From assembly GCA_907163375.1 (NCBI GenBank), contig CAJQUW010005267.1, positions 372,001 to 436,000 of the forward strand: a stretch of DNA of 64,000 bases, read 5' to 3'. The notes beneath the pieces are model-generated. The model saw only the letters and a program-made list of their open reading frames with translations, searched no databases and was not told the origin of the DNA. This document shows positions 51,101-63,926 of the stretch, piece after piece; positions within the stretch are counted from its first letter, which is position 1; the number at the start of each line of letters is the position of its first letter. Origin of the DNA: Prostheceraeus crozeri (lineage: Eukaryota > Platyhelminthes > Polycladida > Euryleptidae). The translations under genes and the position numbers were made by a program.

Positions 51101-52814
51101 ATCTGATCACTCCTCGACTACTCTCGCTTCATCTGATACACTTCGCCTACTCCTGCTTCATCTGATCAATTTCGCCTACTCCTGCTTCATCTGATCACTC
51201 CTCGACTACTCCTTCTTCATCTGATCCACTTCGGCCGCTGCCGCATCATCTGATCTCGCTTCGCCTGCTGCCGCATCATCTGATCCACTTCGCCAACTCC
51301 CGTTTCATCTGATCACTCTTCGACTACTCCTGCTGCATCTGATCCACTTCGCCTACCCCCGCTTCATCTGATCCACTTCGCCTACTCCCGCTTCATCTGA
51401 TCCTTTTCGCCTATGCCCGCATCATCTGATCCACTTCGCCTACTCCCGCATCATCTGATCACTCTTCGACTACTCCTGCTTCATCTGATCCACTTCGCCT
51501 GCTCCTGCTTCATCTGATCACTCCTCGACTACTCCTGCTTCATCTGATCCACTTCGACTACTCCTGCTTCATCTGATCCACTTCGCCTACTCCTGCTTCA
51601 TCTGATCCACTTCGCCTACACCTGCTTCATTTGATCCACTTTGCCTACTCCTGCTTCATCTGATCTCGCTTCACCTGCTGCCGCATCATCTGATCTCGCT
51701 TCCCCTGCTGCCGCATCATCAAATCCACTTCGCCTACTCCTGCTTCATCTGATCACTCCTCGACTACTCCCTCTGCATCTGATCTCTCTGCGACTACTTT
51801 CGCTTCATCTGATCCACTTCGCCTACTCCTGCTTCATCTGATCACTCTTCGACTACTCCCGTTTCATCTAATCCACTTCGCCTACTCCTGCTTCATCTGA
51901 TCCACTTCGCCTACTCCCGCTTCATCTGATCTCGCTTCGCCTTCTGCCACTTCATCTGATCCACTTCGCCTACTCCTGCTCCATCTCATCCACTTCGCCT
52001 ACCCCGCTTCATCTGATCCACTTCGCCTACTCCCGCTTCATCTGATCCTTTTCGCCTATGCCCGCATCATCTGATCCACTTTGCCTACTCCCGTTTCATC
52101 TGATCACTCTTCGACTACTCCTGCTTCATCTGATCCACTTCGCCTACCCCCGCATCATCTGATCCACTTCACCTGCTGCCGCATCATCTGATCTCGCTTC
52201 GCCTTCTGCCGCATCATCTGATCCACTTATACTACTCCTGCTTCATGTGATCACTCTTCGACTACTCCTGCTTCATCTGATCACTCCTCGACTACTCCCG
52301 CTTCATCTGATCACTTTTCGACTACTCCTGCTTCATCTGATCCTTTTCGCCTATGCCTGTTTCATCTGATCCACTTCGCCTACCCCTGCTTCATCTGATC
52401 CAGTTCGCCTACTCCCGCTTCATATGATGCTTTTCGCCTATGCCCGTTTCATCTGATCCACTTCGCCTTCTGCCGCATCATCTGATCACTTTTCGACTAC
52501 TCCTGCTTCACCTGATCCACTTCGCCTACTCCTGCTTCATCTGATCACTCCTCGACTACTTCCGCTTCATCTGATCCACTTCGCCTGCTGCCGCATCATC
52601 TGATCACTCTTCGACTACTCCTGCTTCATCTGATCCACTTCTCCTGCTGCCGCATCATCTGATCTCGCTTCGCCTTCTGCCGCATCATCTGATCTACTTA
52701 TACTACTCCTGCTTCATGTGATCACTCTTCGACTACTCCTGCTTCATCTGATCACTCCTCGACTACTCCCGCTTCATCTGATCACTTTTCGACTCCTCCC
52801 GCTTCATCTGATCC

Positions 52815-55800
52815 ACTTCGCCTTCTGCCGCATCATCTGATCACTTTTCGACTACTCCTGCTTCACCTGATCCACTTCGCCTACTCCTGCTTCATCTGAT
52901 CACTCCTCGACTACTTCCGCTTCATCTGATCCACTTCGCCTGCTGCCGCATCATCTGATCACTATTCGACTACTCCTGCTTCATCTGATCACTCCTCGCC
53001 TACTCCCGCTTCACCTGATCCACTTCGCCTACTACCGCTTCATCTGATCACTCTTCGACTACTCCTGCTTCATCTGATCACTCCTCGACTACTCCCGCTT
53101 CATCTGATCCACTTCGCCTACTCCCGCTTCATCTGATCACTCTTCGACTACTCCTGCTTCATCTGATCACTCCTCGACTACTCATGCTTCATTTGATCAC
53201 TCCTCGACTACTCCCGCTTCATCTGATCCACTTCGCCTACTCCTGCTTCATCCGATCACTCTTCAACTACTCCTGCTTCATCCGATCCGCTTCGACTACT
53301 CCTGCTTCATCTGATCACTCCTCGACTACTCCCGCTTCATCTGATCCACTTCGCCTACTCCCGCTTCATCTGATCACTCTTCGACTACTCCTGCTTCATG
53401 CGATCCGCTTCGACTACTACTGCTTCATCTGATCCACTTCGCCTACTACCGCTTCATCTGATCACTCCTCGACTACTCCCGCTTCATCTGATCCACTTCG
53501 CCTACTCCCGCTTCATCTGATCACTCCTCGACTACTCCTGCTTCATCTGATCACTCTTCGACTACTCCTGCTTCACCTGATCCACTTCGCCTACTACCGC
53601 TTCATCTGATCACTGCTCGACTACTCCCGCTTCATCTGATCCACTTCGCCTACTTCCGCTTCATCTGATCAATCTTCGACTACTCCTGCTTCACCTGATC
53701 CACTTCGCCTACTCCTGCTTCATCTGATCACTCTTCGCCTACTCCCGCTTCATCTGATCCACTTCACCTACTCCTGCTTCATCTGATCCACTTCGCCTAC
53801 ACCTGCTTCATCTGATCCACTTTGCCTACTCCTGCTTCATCTGATCTCGCTTCACCTGCTGCCGCATCATCTGATCTCGCTTCCCCTGCTGCCGCATCAT
53901 CAAATCCACTTCGCCTACTCCCGCTTCATCTGATCACTCTTCGACTACTCCTGCTTCATCCGATCCGCTTCGACTACTCCTGCTTCATCTGATCACTCTT
54001 CGACTACTCCTGCTTCATCTGATCACTCCTCGACTACTCCTGCTTCATCTGATCCACTTCGACTACTCCTGCTTCATCTGATCCACTTCGCCTACTCCCG
54101 CTTCATCTGATCACTCTTCGCCTGCTGCCGCAACATCTGATCCACTTCGCCTACTCCCGCTTCATCTGATCACTCTTCGACTACTCCTGCTTCATCTGAT
54201 CCACTTCGCCTACTCCTGCTTCATCTGATCACTCCTCGACTACTCCCAATTCATCTGATCCACTTCGCCTACTCCTGCTTCATCTGATCCACTTCGCCTA
54301 CTCCTGCTTCATCTGATCCACTTCGCCTACTACTGCTTCATCTGATCCACTTCGCCTTCTGCCGCATCATCTGATCACTTTTCGACTACTCCTGCTTCAC
54401 CTGATCCACTTCGCCTACTCCTGCTTCATCTGATCACTCCTCGACTACTTCCGCTTCATCTGATCCACTTCGCCTGCTGCCGCATCATCTGATCACTATT
54501 CGACTACTCCTGCTTCAACTGATCCACTTCGCCTACTCCTGCTTCATCTGATCACTCCTCGCCTACTCCCGCTTCACCTGATCCACTTCGCCTACTACCG
54601 CTTCATCTGATCACTCTTCGACTACTCCTGCTTCATCTGATCACTCCTCGACTACTCCCGCTTCATCTGATCCACTTCGCCTACTCCCGCTTCATCTGAT
54701 CACTCTTCGACTACTCCTGCTTCATCTGATCACTCCTCGACTACTCATGCTTCATTTGATCACTCCTCGACTACTCCCGCTTCATCTGATCCACTTCGCC
54801 TACTCCTGCTTCATCCGATCACTCTTCAACTACTCCTGCTTCATCCGATCCGCTTCGACTACTCCTGCTTCATCTGATCACTCCTCGACTACTCCCGCTT
54901 CATCTGATCCACTTCGCCTACTCCCGCTTCATCTGATCACTCTTCGACTACTCCTGCTTCATGCGATCCGCTTCGACTACTACTGCTTCATCTGATCCAC
55001 TTCGCCTACTACCGCTTCATCTGATCACTCCTCGACTACTCCCGCTTCATCTGATCCACTTCGCCTACTCCCGCTTCATCTGATCACTCCTCGACTACTC
55101 CTGCTTCATCTGATCACTCTTCGACTACTCCTGCTTCACCTGATCCACTTCGCCTACTACCGCTTCATCTGATCACTGCTCGACTACTCCCGCTTCATCT
55201 GATCCACTTCGCCTACTTCCGCTTCATCTGATCAATCTTCGACTACTCCTGCTTCACCTGATCCACTTCGCCTACTCCTGCTTCATCTGATCACTCTTCG
55301 CCTACTCCCGCTTCATCTGATCCACTTCGCCTACTCCTGCTTCATCTGATCCACTTCGCCTACACCTGCTTCATCTGATCCACTTTGCCTACTCCTGCTT
55401 CATCTGATCTCGCTTCACCTGCTGCCGCATCATCTGATCTCGCTTCCCCTGCTGCCGCATCATCAAATCCACTTCGCCTACTCCCGCTTCATCTGATCAC
55501 TCTTCGACTACTCCTGCTTCATCCGATCCGCTTCGACTACTCCTGCTTCATCTGATCACTCTTCGACTACTCCTGCTTCATCTGATCACTCCTCGACTAC
55601 TCCTGCTTCATCTGATCCACTTCGACTACTCCTGCTTCATCTGATCCACTTCGCCTACTCCCGCTTCATCTGATCACTCTTCGCCTGCTGCCGCAACATC
55701 TGATCCACTTCGCCTACTCCCGCTTCATCTGATCACTCTTCGACTACTCCTGCTTCATCTGATCCACTTCGCCTACTCCTGCTTCATCTGATCACTCCTC

Positions 55801-57480
55801 GACTACTCCCAATTCATCTGATCCACTTCGCCTACTCCTGCTTCATCTGATCCACTTCGCCTACTCCTGCTTCATCTGATCCACTTCGCCTACTACTGCT
55901 TCATCTGATCCACTTCGCCTTCTGCCGCATCATCTGATCACTTTTCGACTACTCCTGCTTCACCTGATCCACTTCGCCTACTCCTGCTTCATCTGATCAC
56001 TCCTCGACTACTTCCGCTTCATCTGATCCACTTCGCCTGCTGCCGCATCATCTGATCACTATTCGACTACTCCTGCTTCAACTGATCCACTTCGCCTACT
56101 CCTGCTTCATCTGATCACTCCTCGCCTACTCCCGCTTCACCTGATCCACTTCGCCTACTACCGCTTCATCTGATCACTCTTCGACTACTCCTGCTTCATC
56201 TGATCACTCCTCGACTACTCCCGCTTCATCTGATCCACTTCGCCTACTCCCGCTTCATCTGATCACTCTTCGACTACTCCTGCTTCATCTGATCACTCCT
56301 CGACTACTCATGCTTCATTTGATCACTCCTCGACTACTCCCGCTTCATCTGATCCACTTCGCCTACTCCTGCTTCATCCGATCACTCTTCAACTACTCCT
56401 GCTTCATCCGATCCGCTTCGACTACTCCTTCTTCATCTGATCACTCCTCGACTACTCCCGCTTCATATGATCCACTTCGCCTACTCCCGCTTCATCTGAT
56501 CACTCTTCGACTACTCCTGCTTCATCCGATCCGCTTCGACTACTACTGCTTCATCTGATCCACTTCGCCTACTACCGCTTCATCTGATCACTCCTCGACT
56601 ACTCCCACTTCATCTGATCCACTTCGCCTACTCCCGCTTCATCTGATCACTCCTCGACTACTCCTGCTTCATCTGATCACTCTTCGACTACTCCTGCTTC
56701 ACCTGATCCACTTCGCCTACTACCGCTTCATCTGATCACTCCTCGACTACTCCCGCTTCATCTGATCCACTTCGCCTACTCCCGCTTCATCTGATCACTC
56801 TTCGACTACTCCTGCTTCACCTGATCCACTTCGCCTACTCCTGCTTCATCTGATCACTCTTCGCCTACTCCCCCTTCATCTGATCACTCTTCGACTACTC
56901 CTGCTTCATCTGATCACTCCTCGACTACTCCCGCTTCATCTGATCTACTTCGCCTACTCCTGCTTCATCCGATCACTCTTCAACTACTCCTGCTTCATCC
57001 GATCCGCTTCGACTACTCCTGCTTCATCTGATCACTCCTCGACTACTCCCGCTTCATCTGATCCACTTCGCCTACTCCCGCTTCATCTGATCACTCTTCG
57101 ACTACTCCTGCTTCATCCGATCCGCTTCGACTACTCCTGCTTCATCTGATCACTCTTCGACTACTCCTGCTTCATCTGATCACTCCTCGACTACTCCTGC
57201 TTCATCTGATCCACTTCGACTACTATTGCTTCATCTGATCCACTTCGCCTACTCCTGCTTCATCTGATCCACTTCGCCTACTCCCGCTTCATCTGATCAC
57301 TCTTCGCCTGCTGCCGCAACATCTGATCCACTTCGCCTACTCCCGCTTCATCTGATCACTCTTCGACTACTCCTGCTTCATCTGATCCACTTCGCCTACT
57401 CCTGCTTCATCTGATCACTCCTCGACAACTCCCAATTCATCTGATCCACTTCGCCTACTCCTGCTTCATCTGATCCACTT
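52815..57480 (+). repeat. 1,563-bp higher-order repeat, three tandem copies
   Basis: Three successive copies share ordered variants. The landmark CTCATGCTTCATTTGATC lies near 53180, 54743 and 56306, with an exact spacing of 1,563 bases each time. Another landmark, TTCGCCTTCTGCCGCATC, lies at 52817, 54351 and 55914. The first interval there is 29 bases shorter because copy 1 lacks one unit near 52976. Copy 3 diverges from about 56860 onward and regains the order near 56960. Each copy has about 53 units. Confidence 0.88.
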
Positions 57481-60119
57481 CGCCTACTCCTGCTTCATCT
57501 GATCCACTTCGCCTACTACTGCTTCATCTGATCCACTTTGCCTACACCTGCTTCATCTGATCCACTTTGCCTACTCCTGCTTCATCTGATCCACTTCGCC
57601 TACTCCTGCTTCATCTGATCACTCTTCGACTACTCCTGCTTCATCTGATCCACTTCGCCTACTCCTGCATCATCTGATCCACTTCGCCTACTCCCGCTTC
57701 ATCTGATCTCGCTTCGCCTTCTGCCACTTCATCTGATCCACTTCGCCTACTCCTGCTCCATCTGATCCACTTCGCCTACCCCCGCTTCATCTGATCCACT
57801 TCGCCTACTCCCGCTTCATCTGATCCTTTTCGCCTATGCCCGCATCATCTGATCCACTTCGCCTACTCCCGTTTCATCTGATCCACTTCGCCTACCCCCG
57901 CTTTATCTAATCCACTTCGCCTACTCCCGCTTCATCTGATCCTTTTCGCCTATGCCCGCATCATCTGATCAACTTCGCCTACTCCCGTTTCATCTGATCA
58001 CTCTTCGACTACTCCTGCTTCATCTGATCCACTTCTCCTACCCCCGCATCATCTGATCCACTTTACCTGCTGCCTTATCATCTGATCTCGCTTCGGCTGC
58101 TGCCGCATCATCAGATCCACTTATACTACTCCTGCTTCATGTGATCACTCTTCGACTACTCCTGCTTCATCTGATCACTCCTCGACTACTCCTGCTTCAT
58201 CTGATCACTCTTCGACTACTCCTGCTTCATCTGATCCACTTCGACTACTACCGCTTCATCTGATCTCGCTTCGCCTACTCCTGCTTCATCTGATCACTCC
58301 TCGACTACTCCCGCTTCATCTGATCCACTTCGCCTGCTGCCGCATCATCTGATCACTTTTCGACTACTCCTGCTTCACCTGATCCACTTCGCCTACTCCT
58401 GCTTCACCTGATCCACTTCGCCTACTCCTGCTTCATCTGATCACTCCTCGACTACTTCCGCTTCATCTGATCCACTTCGCCTGCTGCCGCATCATCTGAT
58501 CACTTTTCGACTACTCCTGCTTCACCTGATCCACTTCGCCTACTCCCGCTTCATCTGATCTCGCTTTGCCTACTCCTGCTTCATCTGATCACTCTTCGAC
58601 TACTCCTGCTTCATCCGATCCACTTCGACTACTCGTGCTTCATCTGATCACTCCTCGACTACTTCCGCTTCACCTGATCCACTTCGCCTACTCGTGCTTT
58701 ATCTGATCACTCCTCGACTACTACCGCTTCATCTGATCACTCTTCGACTACTCCTGCTTCATCCGATCCGCTTCGACTACTCCTGCTTCGTCTGATCATT
58801 CTTCGACTACTCCTGCTTCATCTGATCCACTTCGCCTACTCCTGCTTCATCTGATCACTCCTCGAGTACTTCCGCTTCATCTGATCCACTTCGCCTGCTG
58901 CCGCATCATCTGATCCACTTCGCCTACTCCTGCTTCATCTGATCCACTTCGCCTACTCCCGCTTCATCTGATCACTCTTCGACTACTCCTGCTTCATCTG
59001 ATCCACTTCGCCTACTCCCGGTTCATCTGATCACTCTTCGACTACTCCTGCTTCATCTGATCCACTTCGCCTATTCCCGCTTCATCTGATCACTCTTCGC
59101 CTACTCCTGCTTCATCTGATCCACTTCGCCTGCTGCCGCATCATCATATCCACTTCGCGTGCTGCCGCAACATGTGATCCACTTCGCCTACTCCTGCTTC
59201 ATCTGATCCACTTCGCCTACTCCCGCTTCATCTGATCACTCTTCGACTACTTCCGCTTCATCTGATCCACTTCGCCTCCTCATGCATCATCTGATCACTC
59301 CTCGACTACTCCCTCTTCATCTGATCACTCCTCGACTACTCCCTCTTCATCTGATCCACTTCGCCTACTCCCGCTTCATCTGATCACTCTTCGACTACTC
59401 CTGCTTCATCTGATCCACTTCGCCTACTCCCGCTTCATCTGATCACTCTTCGACTACTCCCGCTTCATCTGATCACTCTTCGACTACTTCCGCTTCATCT
59501 GATCACTCCTCGGTTACTCCCGCTTCATATGATCACTCTTCGCCTGCTGCCGCATCATCTGATCCACTCCGCCTTTTCCTGCTTCATCTGATCCACTTCG
59601 CCTACTCCTGCTTCATCTGATCACTCTTCGACTACTCCCGCTTGATCTGATCTCGCTTCGCCTTCTGCCACATCATCTGATCCACTTCGCCTACTCCTGC
59701 TTTATCTGATGCACTTCGCCTACTCATGCCGCATCATCTGATCCACTCCGACTACTCCTGCTTCATATGATCCACTTCGCCTACTCCTGCTTCATCTGAT
59801 CCGCTTCGCCTACTCCTGCTTCATCTGATCACTCTTCGACTACTCCCTCTTTATCTGATCCACTTCGTCTGCTGCCGCATCATTTGATCCACTTCGCCTG
59901 CTGCCGCATCATCTGATCCACTCCGCCTACTCCTGCTTCATCTGATCACTCTTCTTCTGCTGCCGCATCATCTGATCTCGCTTCGCGTGCTGCCGCATCA
60001 TCTGATCCACTTCGCCTATGCCCGCATAATCTGATCACTTTTGGCCTTGTGCTGCTTCATCTGATCACTCTTCGCCTGCTGCCGCATCATCTGATCCACT
60101 TCGCCTACTCCCGCTTCAT

Positions 60120-60215
60120 CTGATCCCACCTCGCTTGATTTCGCTTTATACGATTCAGTTTCACCAGATCCCCTTTCTTTTGATCCCACTTCCCCTTTTC
60201 CCATTTCGCCTCATT
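60120..60215 (+). repeat. Degenerate right edge of the array
   Basis: The last three units decay stepwise (GATCCCACCTCGCTTG, then CCAGATCCCC, then TTTTGATCCCACTTCCCC) before unique sequence begins. Such decayed terminal units are expected where exchange with the rest of the array is rare. The minus-strand open frame across 60016-60204 is a by-product. Confidence 0.8.
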
Positions 60216-62832
60216 ACGTTTTTCTCTCTTTCTGACTTTCTGTTTATTCATGTGATTGCAAATCGGGAAGTCTCAGTTCTTATAGGCTATATCTTCAATG
60301 CTCTTCATAGCAATCATTTTCCATTGACCAATATAATCTTCTGTAAAATTTGGTCACCATGACGCAACCATGGTTCGTTGACCCTGATCATAATCTGATT
60401 ATCTTTGGTCGATCAAGCCGAGAATTGTATATAGCTAATCGACTTATGCGAGCTACCACTTTGACCATCGAGAAAATGATATCCTTGGACAGGGGTTAGC
60501 TCAAGTCGTTTAAGTGGTAAAACAACGCCCCATTAAGCATTAACAGGAGGGATAAGATGACAGATATGTAATCTGCTCTTCATCGTAACATCGTTGGCGG
60601 TTTGAACTTCACGTCCTGCGATTTTCAGTCAACGACAAAGCGCGCAATATCACTGAAAACATATGTTTCTTTATCTACCGTTCTCCCAATGACCTCTCGA
60701 ACTGCTCATTTTAAAATTCATTGCTGTGATTAATAGTTTAGGAACTGAAGACAATTGACATTTTGTAATTATTGTCTGTTGTACTGATGGCAGTACATTT
60801 TCTCGGTCGGATTTCATTTGAGAAACTACAGCGTTGTTTTCTTGATTGCCACCGTCGAGGTGGAGTAGCATCTCATCGTAAAACTACATGAGATATATTG
60901 GATTTGTACATGTAGACAGTAATATTCTGATGTGATGGTTAAAAGGATGATTTACATAAACAAAGCATATTTTACAAATACTTAATTATCAATTTAAATA
61001 TTCGTATATGACACGATTGTTATAATTACATTATAAGGTATGTTCTTATGTACGAATATATCAGATGAATCCTGGGTGTGGCGGTGTATTTATGGCTTTG
61101 GAAAACAACATGAAGCGGTATTTCTAAGTGTTCGTCTATTCATGCACTCTGAGTGTGAGCAGGGCTGAGAAATCATGTTAATAATTGCCTTTAAATATCT
61201 TTTCTGTTTGTTGTTTTGTTTCTTTTGATTCTGACACTTTCAAGCGTTTCTTTTCAACATGTAAAAGGAATGGAAAACTCCAATGCTATTTTGATGTATG
61301 AAATGCGGTAACTACGATGTTGATGACATGTTTTTCGAAAGTTTACTATGTCGCATGTTCGTCACAATAAGCATTCGTCGGTAGCAGCTCAAATTCTTGG
61401 AGTTACCTTTGAATTTGCCTCTCAGGCAGAATTGTTGACCCACTTGTCTGAATGTCCTCTAGGTGTGAATACATTATCAAGGCGTCTGTATCGAAAAGCC
61501 ATCTGTCATTACGTCCGTTATCATCCGAAATCATGCCAACTTTGAATTTTTCTCTTGCATTGTATGATGACAAATGATCATAACTCGCATTTTCAGTATC
61601 AGTTTTCACAGCTGCTGAGTGACACGGGAACTCCTGCTTATTCTCCTGGTATTGCAATTGAATTCAAAGCAACGATGCAAATAAATTGATTATGTTGTCA
61701 AAATTGCTTAATTTATAAAAAGATAAAGGGTATTAACAGATAAGACCGCAAAAAGGATTTTATAATAAGATGGAGAAACTGGAATTGTTCTGTCAAGATG
61801 AATAAGCATAACGTTTTTCAGGTACAGGTAGCAGTCACTAAAATTCCAATAGTTGTTTGGTAATTCCTTAAGTTCATAGCACAGTTAAGAAATTTGATCT
61901 ACCGGTCCTGAAGTTCTTCTCATACTCTTATTCTGGCATTTGGTCCAGTCTATGGTTCAAAATGTCATGCTTTTACCTTTTTCGTTCTTTCATTTTAACA
62001 GGTCCACATCGCTTTATAAGTCAAAGGTCTAAAAGGTGTTAATAACACGATATTACAATGTTTACATGCATTGCGTCGCACGTTCGCAACACGTTTCTAT
62101 CTGCCAGCAGCAGTTTCATCTATACAGGTACATAGTATTCTAAGTCTGACTCATCAGTAACCGACAGATAGACAACAGAATCACTGATTTCGCTGAGAAT
62201 AGAAATTTCGAGGACATATCAACAAGCTTATATATCATGCTCACAAACAGCTGGGACCTCAAATATGGTTTGAAAACATAGTTTGTTTTAGCAGCATTTA
62301 GTAAAATCACGAAATTAAAACCTAGATATAGACAGCCTTGAGATAAATGTCAAAGACACAGCGCTAAAAATCTGCTGAAAAGAACGGCTCCAAGCAATGT
62401 TGAGTACCGCTGTTTTGAGGATCAAGTGCAAAGCATGGTTAGAAAACCATGCTCAAGAGCCGAATCCATGGAAATCAAACTATTTGCTATTGTTCAACCC
62501 TTTCATGCATGAATTATTTTCAAATGCAGTTTGCAGGCGTTCTGTGCATCGCATGGGGTTGGGAGTGATGCCATTATCTGCTACGCAATGCTGTCAGAGA
62601 ATGAAGGCCGAAATGCTGGCAAATGATTACAAAGGCTTTAAATCGTAGGACTTTAAGGGAAACCCACTGTTTGTCGATGGTCATTTCAGTTACACACTTA
62701 TGATCTACACTGTAAATCGCTCAATACCAATCACATACGAAGGATGCATACCAAAATATATTTTTGGTATATTTCTGTATTCTCTTGTTATATATTTGTA
62801 TGCTTTTCGTATGTTATTTCAAATGTGGTATG
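60216..62832. other. Unique right flank, no recognised gene
   Basis: Sequence of ordinary AT-rich composition. Open stretches at 61348-61545 (plus), 61403-61657 (minus) and 62397-62648 (plus) were read and show no domain, signal peptide or convincing splice pattern. No tandem repeat or paired terminal repeat was seen. Confidence 0.5.
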
Positions 62833-62840
62833 CTTTACAT
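62833..62840. other. Target site duplication, left copy
   Basis: CTTTACAT, identical to 63919-63926 on the other side of the hAT-type element. It marks the insertion point exactly. Confidence 0.88.
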
Positions 62841-63918
62841 CAGTGGCGTCGCGTGCTCCCAGACCATAGGCCTTCACTCGGCATTGGAATACTATTTCTA
62901 TGCCAAACACTTTTATGTTGCAACATTAATTTTCTTGAATTTAAATGAATTTTTAATAACAACATCCCGAACATTATTTAAGGCCAAGTGAATGTGCACA
63001 TGAGAAGTGATTGCTCATGTCGCTTAACCGCCTTACTCAAGGAGCTGAGACCACATTATCTCGAGAAAAAAGGGGCAAGGCCAACAGTTTCCTGTGCTTC
63101 TCGCGGCCGGTCAGCCACTCACATGTTTGAAATTTTGATACATTATAATGTCTTGTGTAGTGCTTCTTATTTCTTTCTCAGTGACTACTTTCATTTTATA
63201 TCAGGTGTTGACCTACCTTGCTTGACGACTGTCATCTTTTCAGTATATTCCCTTCGGTCGAAAGGCGTGGTCATGATCTCATCTGCAGTACTCAACATAG
63301 TGTCACATCAATCACGTAAAAACAAATTATGGAATTCTACCGAATCTGGGTTTTTGAGTCAGATGCATTACTCTGCATTCATTGGCGAACGCTCATCACC
63401 TGATCACAGTCTTGTCTGAACGTCAGCCATCTGCTACTGTCGACGTAGTGCCTCTCTGACATTAAACGAATCCGGGAACAATTGGGTTGCACTTCCCTTA
63501 CTATATTTAGGTACCGCGCCTCGATCAAGAATCGTGTAGAATTTCATTGCAAAAATTGGAGAAGGCAAAGCATTATGTCTACCGGGAAAGCCAATATTGT
63601 CGCGGGCGCGTGCGCTTACTGCCTCACACACACACAACTCTCTTTCGCTGTCTGACTCTGAACATCATTGCTCCGTCTAGACACACGACTAGCTTGTGTG
63701 TCTAAGTGTTCGAAGAAAACAGCTGTGATTCGAGCACGTGCTGCAAAACTGTTAGCTCTGAGATTAAGCGTCTGATTTTGAGACGGAAAGCTGTGCACAG
63801 CTATCACGAGAAGCAATCGAATTTAAATAAATGATGACACTTTTCATTTTTATAATTGTTGGAAAATTATTTTTGAGGATGCGCCGAAGGCCTCGCAGGT
63901 GCGGAGAAGACGCCACTG
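62841..63918. mobile_element. Complete non-autonomous hAT-type transposon, 1,078 bp
   Basis: The element begins CAGTGGCGTC at 62841 and ends with the exact complement GACGCCACTG at 63918. It is flanked by a perfect 8-base target duplication, CTTTACAT, at 62833-62840 and 63919-63926. An 8-base duplication with CAGTGGCG-type ends is the hallmark of the hAT superfamily. AGGCCTTC occurs just inside both ends in inverted orientation as a likely subterminal motif. The longest inner frame, 62988-63419 (143 codons, plus), shows no RNase-H-like or hAT dimerisation motif. It was therefore probably moved by a transposase coded elsewhere. The intact ends suggest a fairly recent insertion. Confidence 0.88.
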
Positions 63919-63926
63919 CTTTACAT
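63919..63926. other. Target site duplication, right copy
   Basis: CTTTACAT, the right-hand copy of the duplicated target next to the hAT-type element. Unique sequence continues after it to the window end. Confidence 0.88.

Larger units (their letters stand above)
17443..60215 (+). repeat. 42.7-kb minisatellite array of 29/30-bp units
   Basis: A single uninterrupted head-to-tail array of roughly 1,450 units (length divided by about 29.4). The 29-base unit starts CTTCATCTGAT, continues CCACTTCGCC, and ends TACTCCTG or similar. The 30-base types carry CACTCTTCGAC or CTCGCTTCGCC in the middle. All units lie in the same direction and no inversion was seen. The 29-base consensus has 12 C, 10 T, 4 A and 3 G, so the plus strand is 76% pyrimidine with a GC skew of -0.6. 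The common third segments are TACTCCCG, TACTCCTG, TGCTGCCGCA and TATGCCCGCA. Each unit contains GATC, and most contain CATCTG. The array is not a gene: open frames are at most 155 codons, the 29-base units change frame, and one frame has TGA in each unit. Confidence 0.97.

Noticed and set aside
60016-60204. 62-codon minus-strand hydrophilic frame
   Set aside because: It is the antisense reading of array units at the right edge, with no independent signal.
17443-60215. CRISPR array
   Set aside because: Units are contiguous variants of one sequence with no unique spacers between identical repeats, and the surrounding genome is eukaryotic.
17443-60215. Telomere or subtelomere repeat
   Set aside because: No TTAGGG-like units exist. 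The unit is unrelated to known telomere repeats and has unique flanks on both sides.
62988-63419. 143-codon frame as a hAT transposase
   Set aside because: It lies inside a hAT-type element, but no transposase motif is visible and it is far too short for the enzyme. It is treated as a chance frame.
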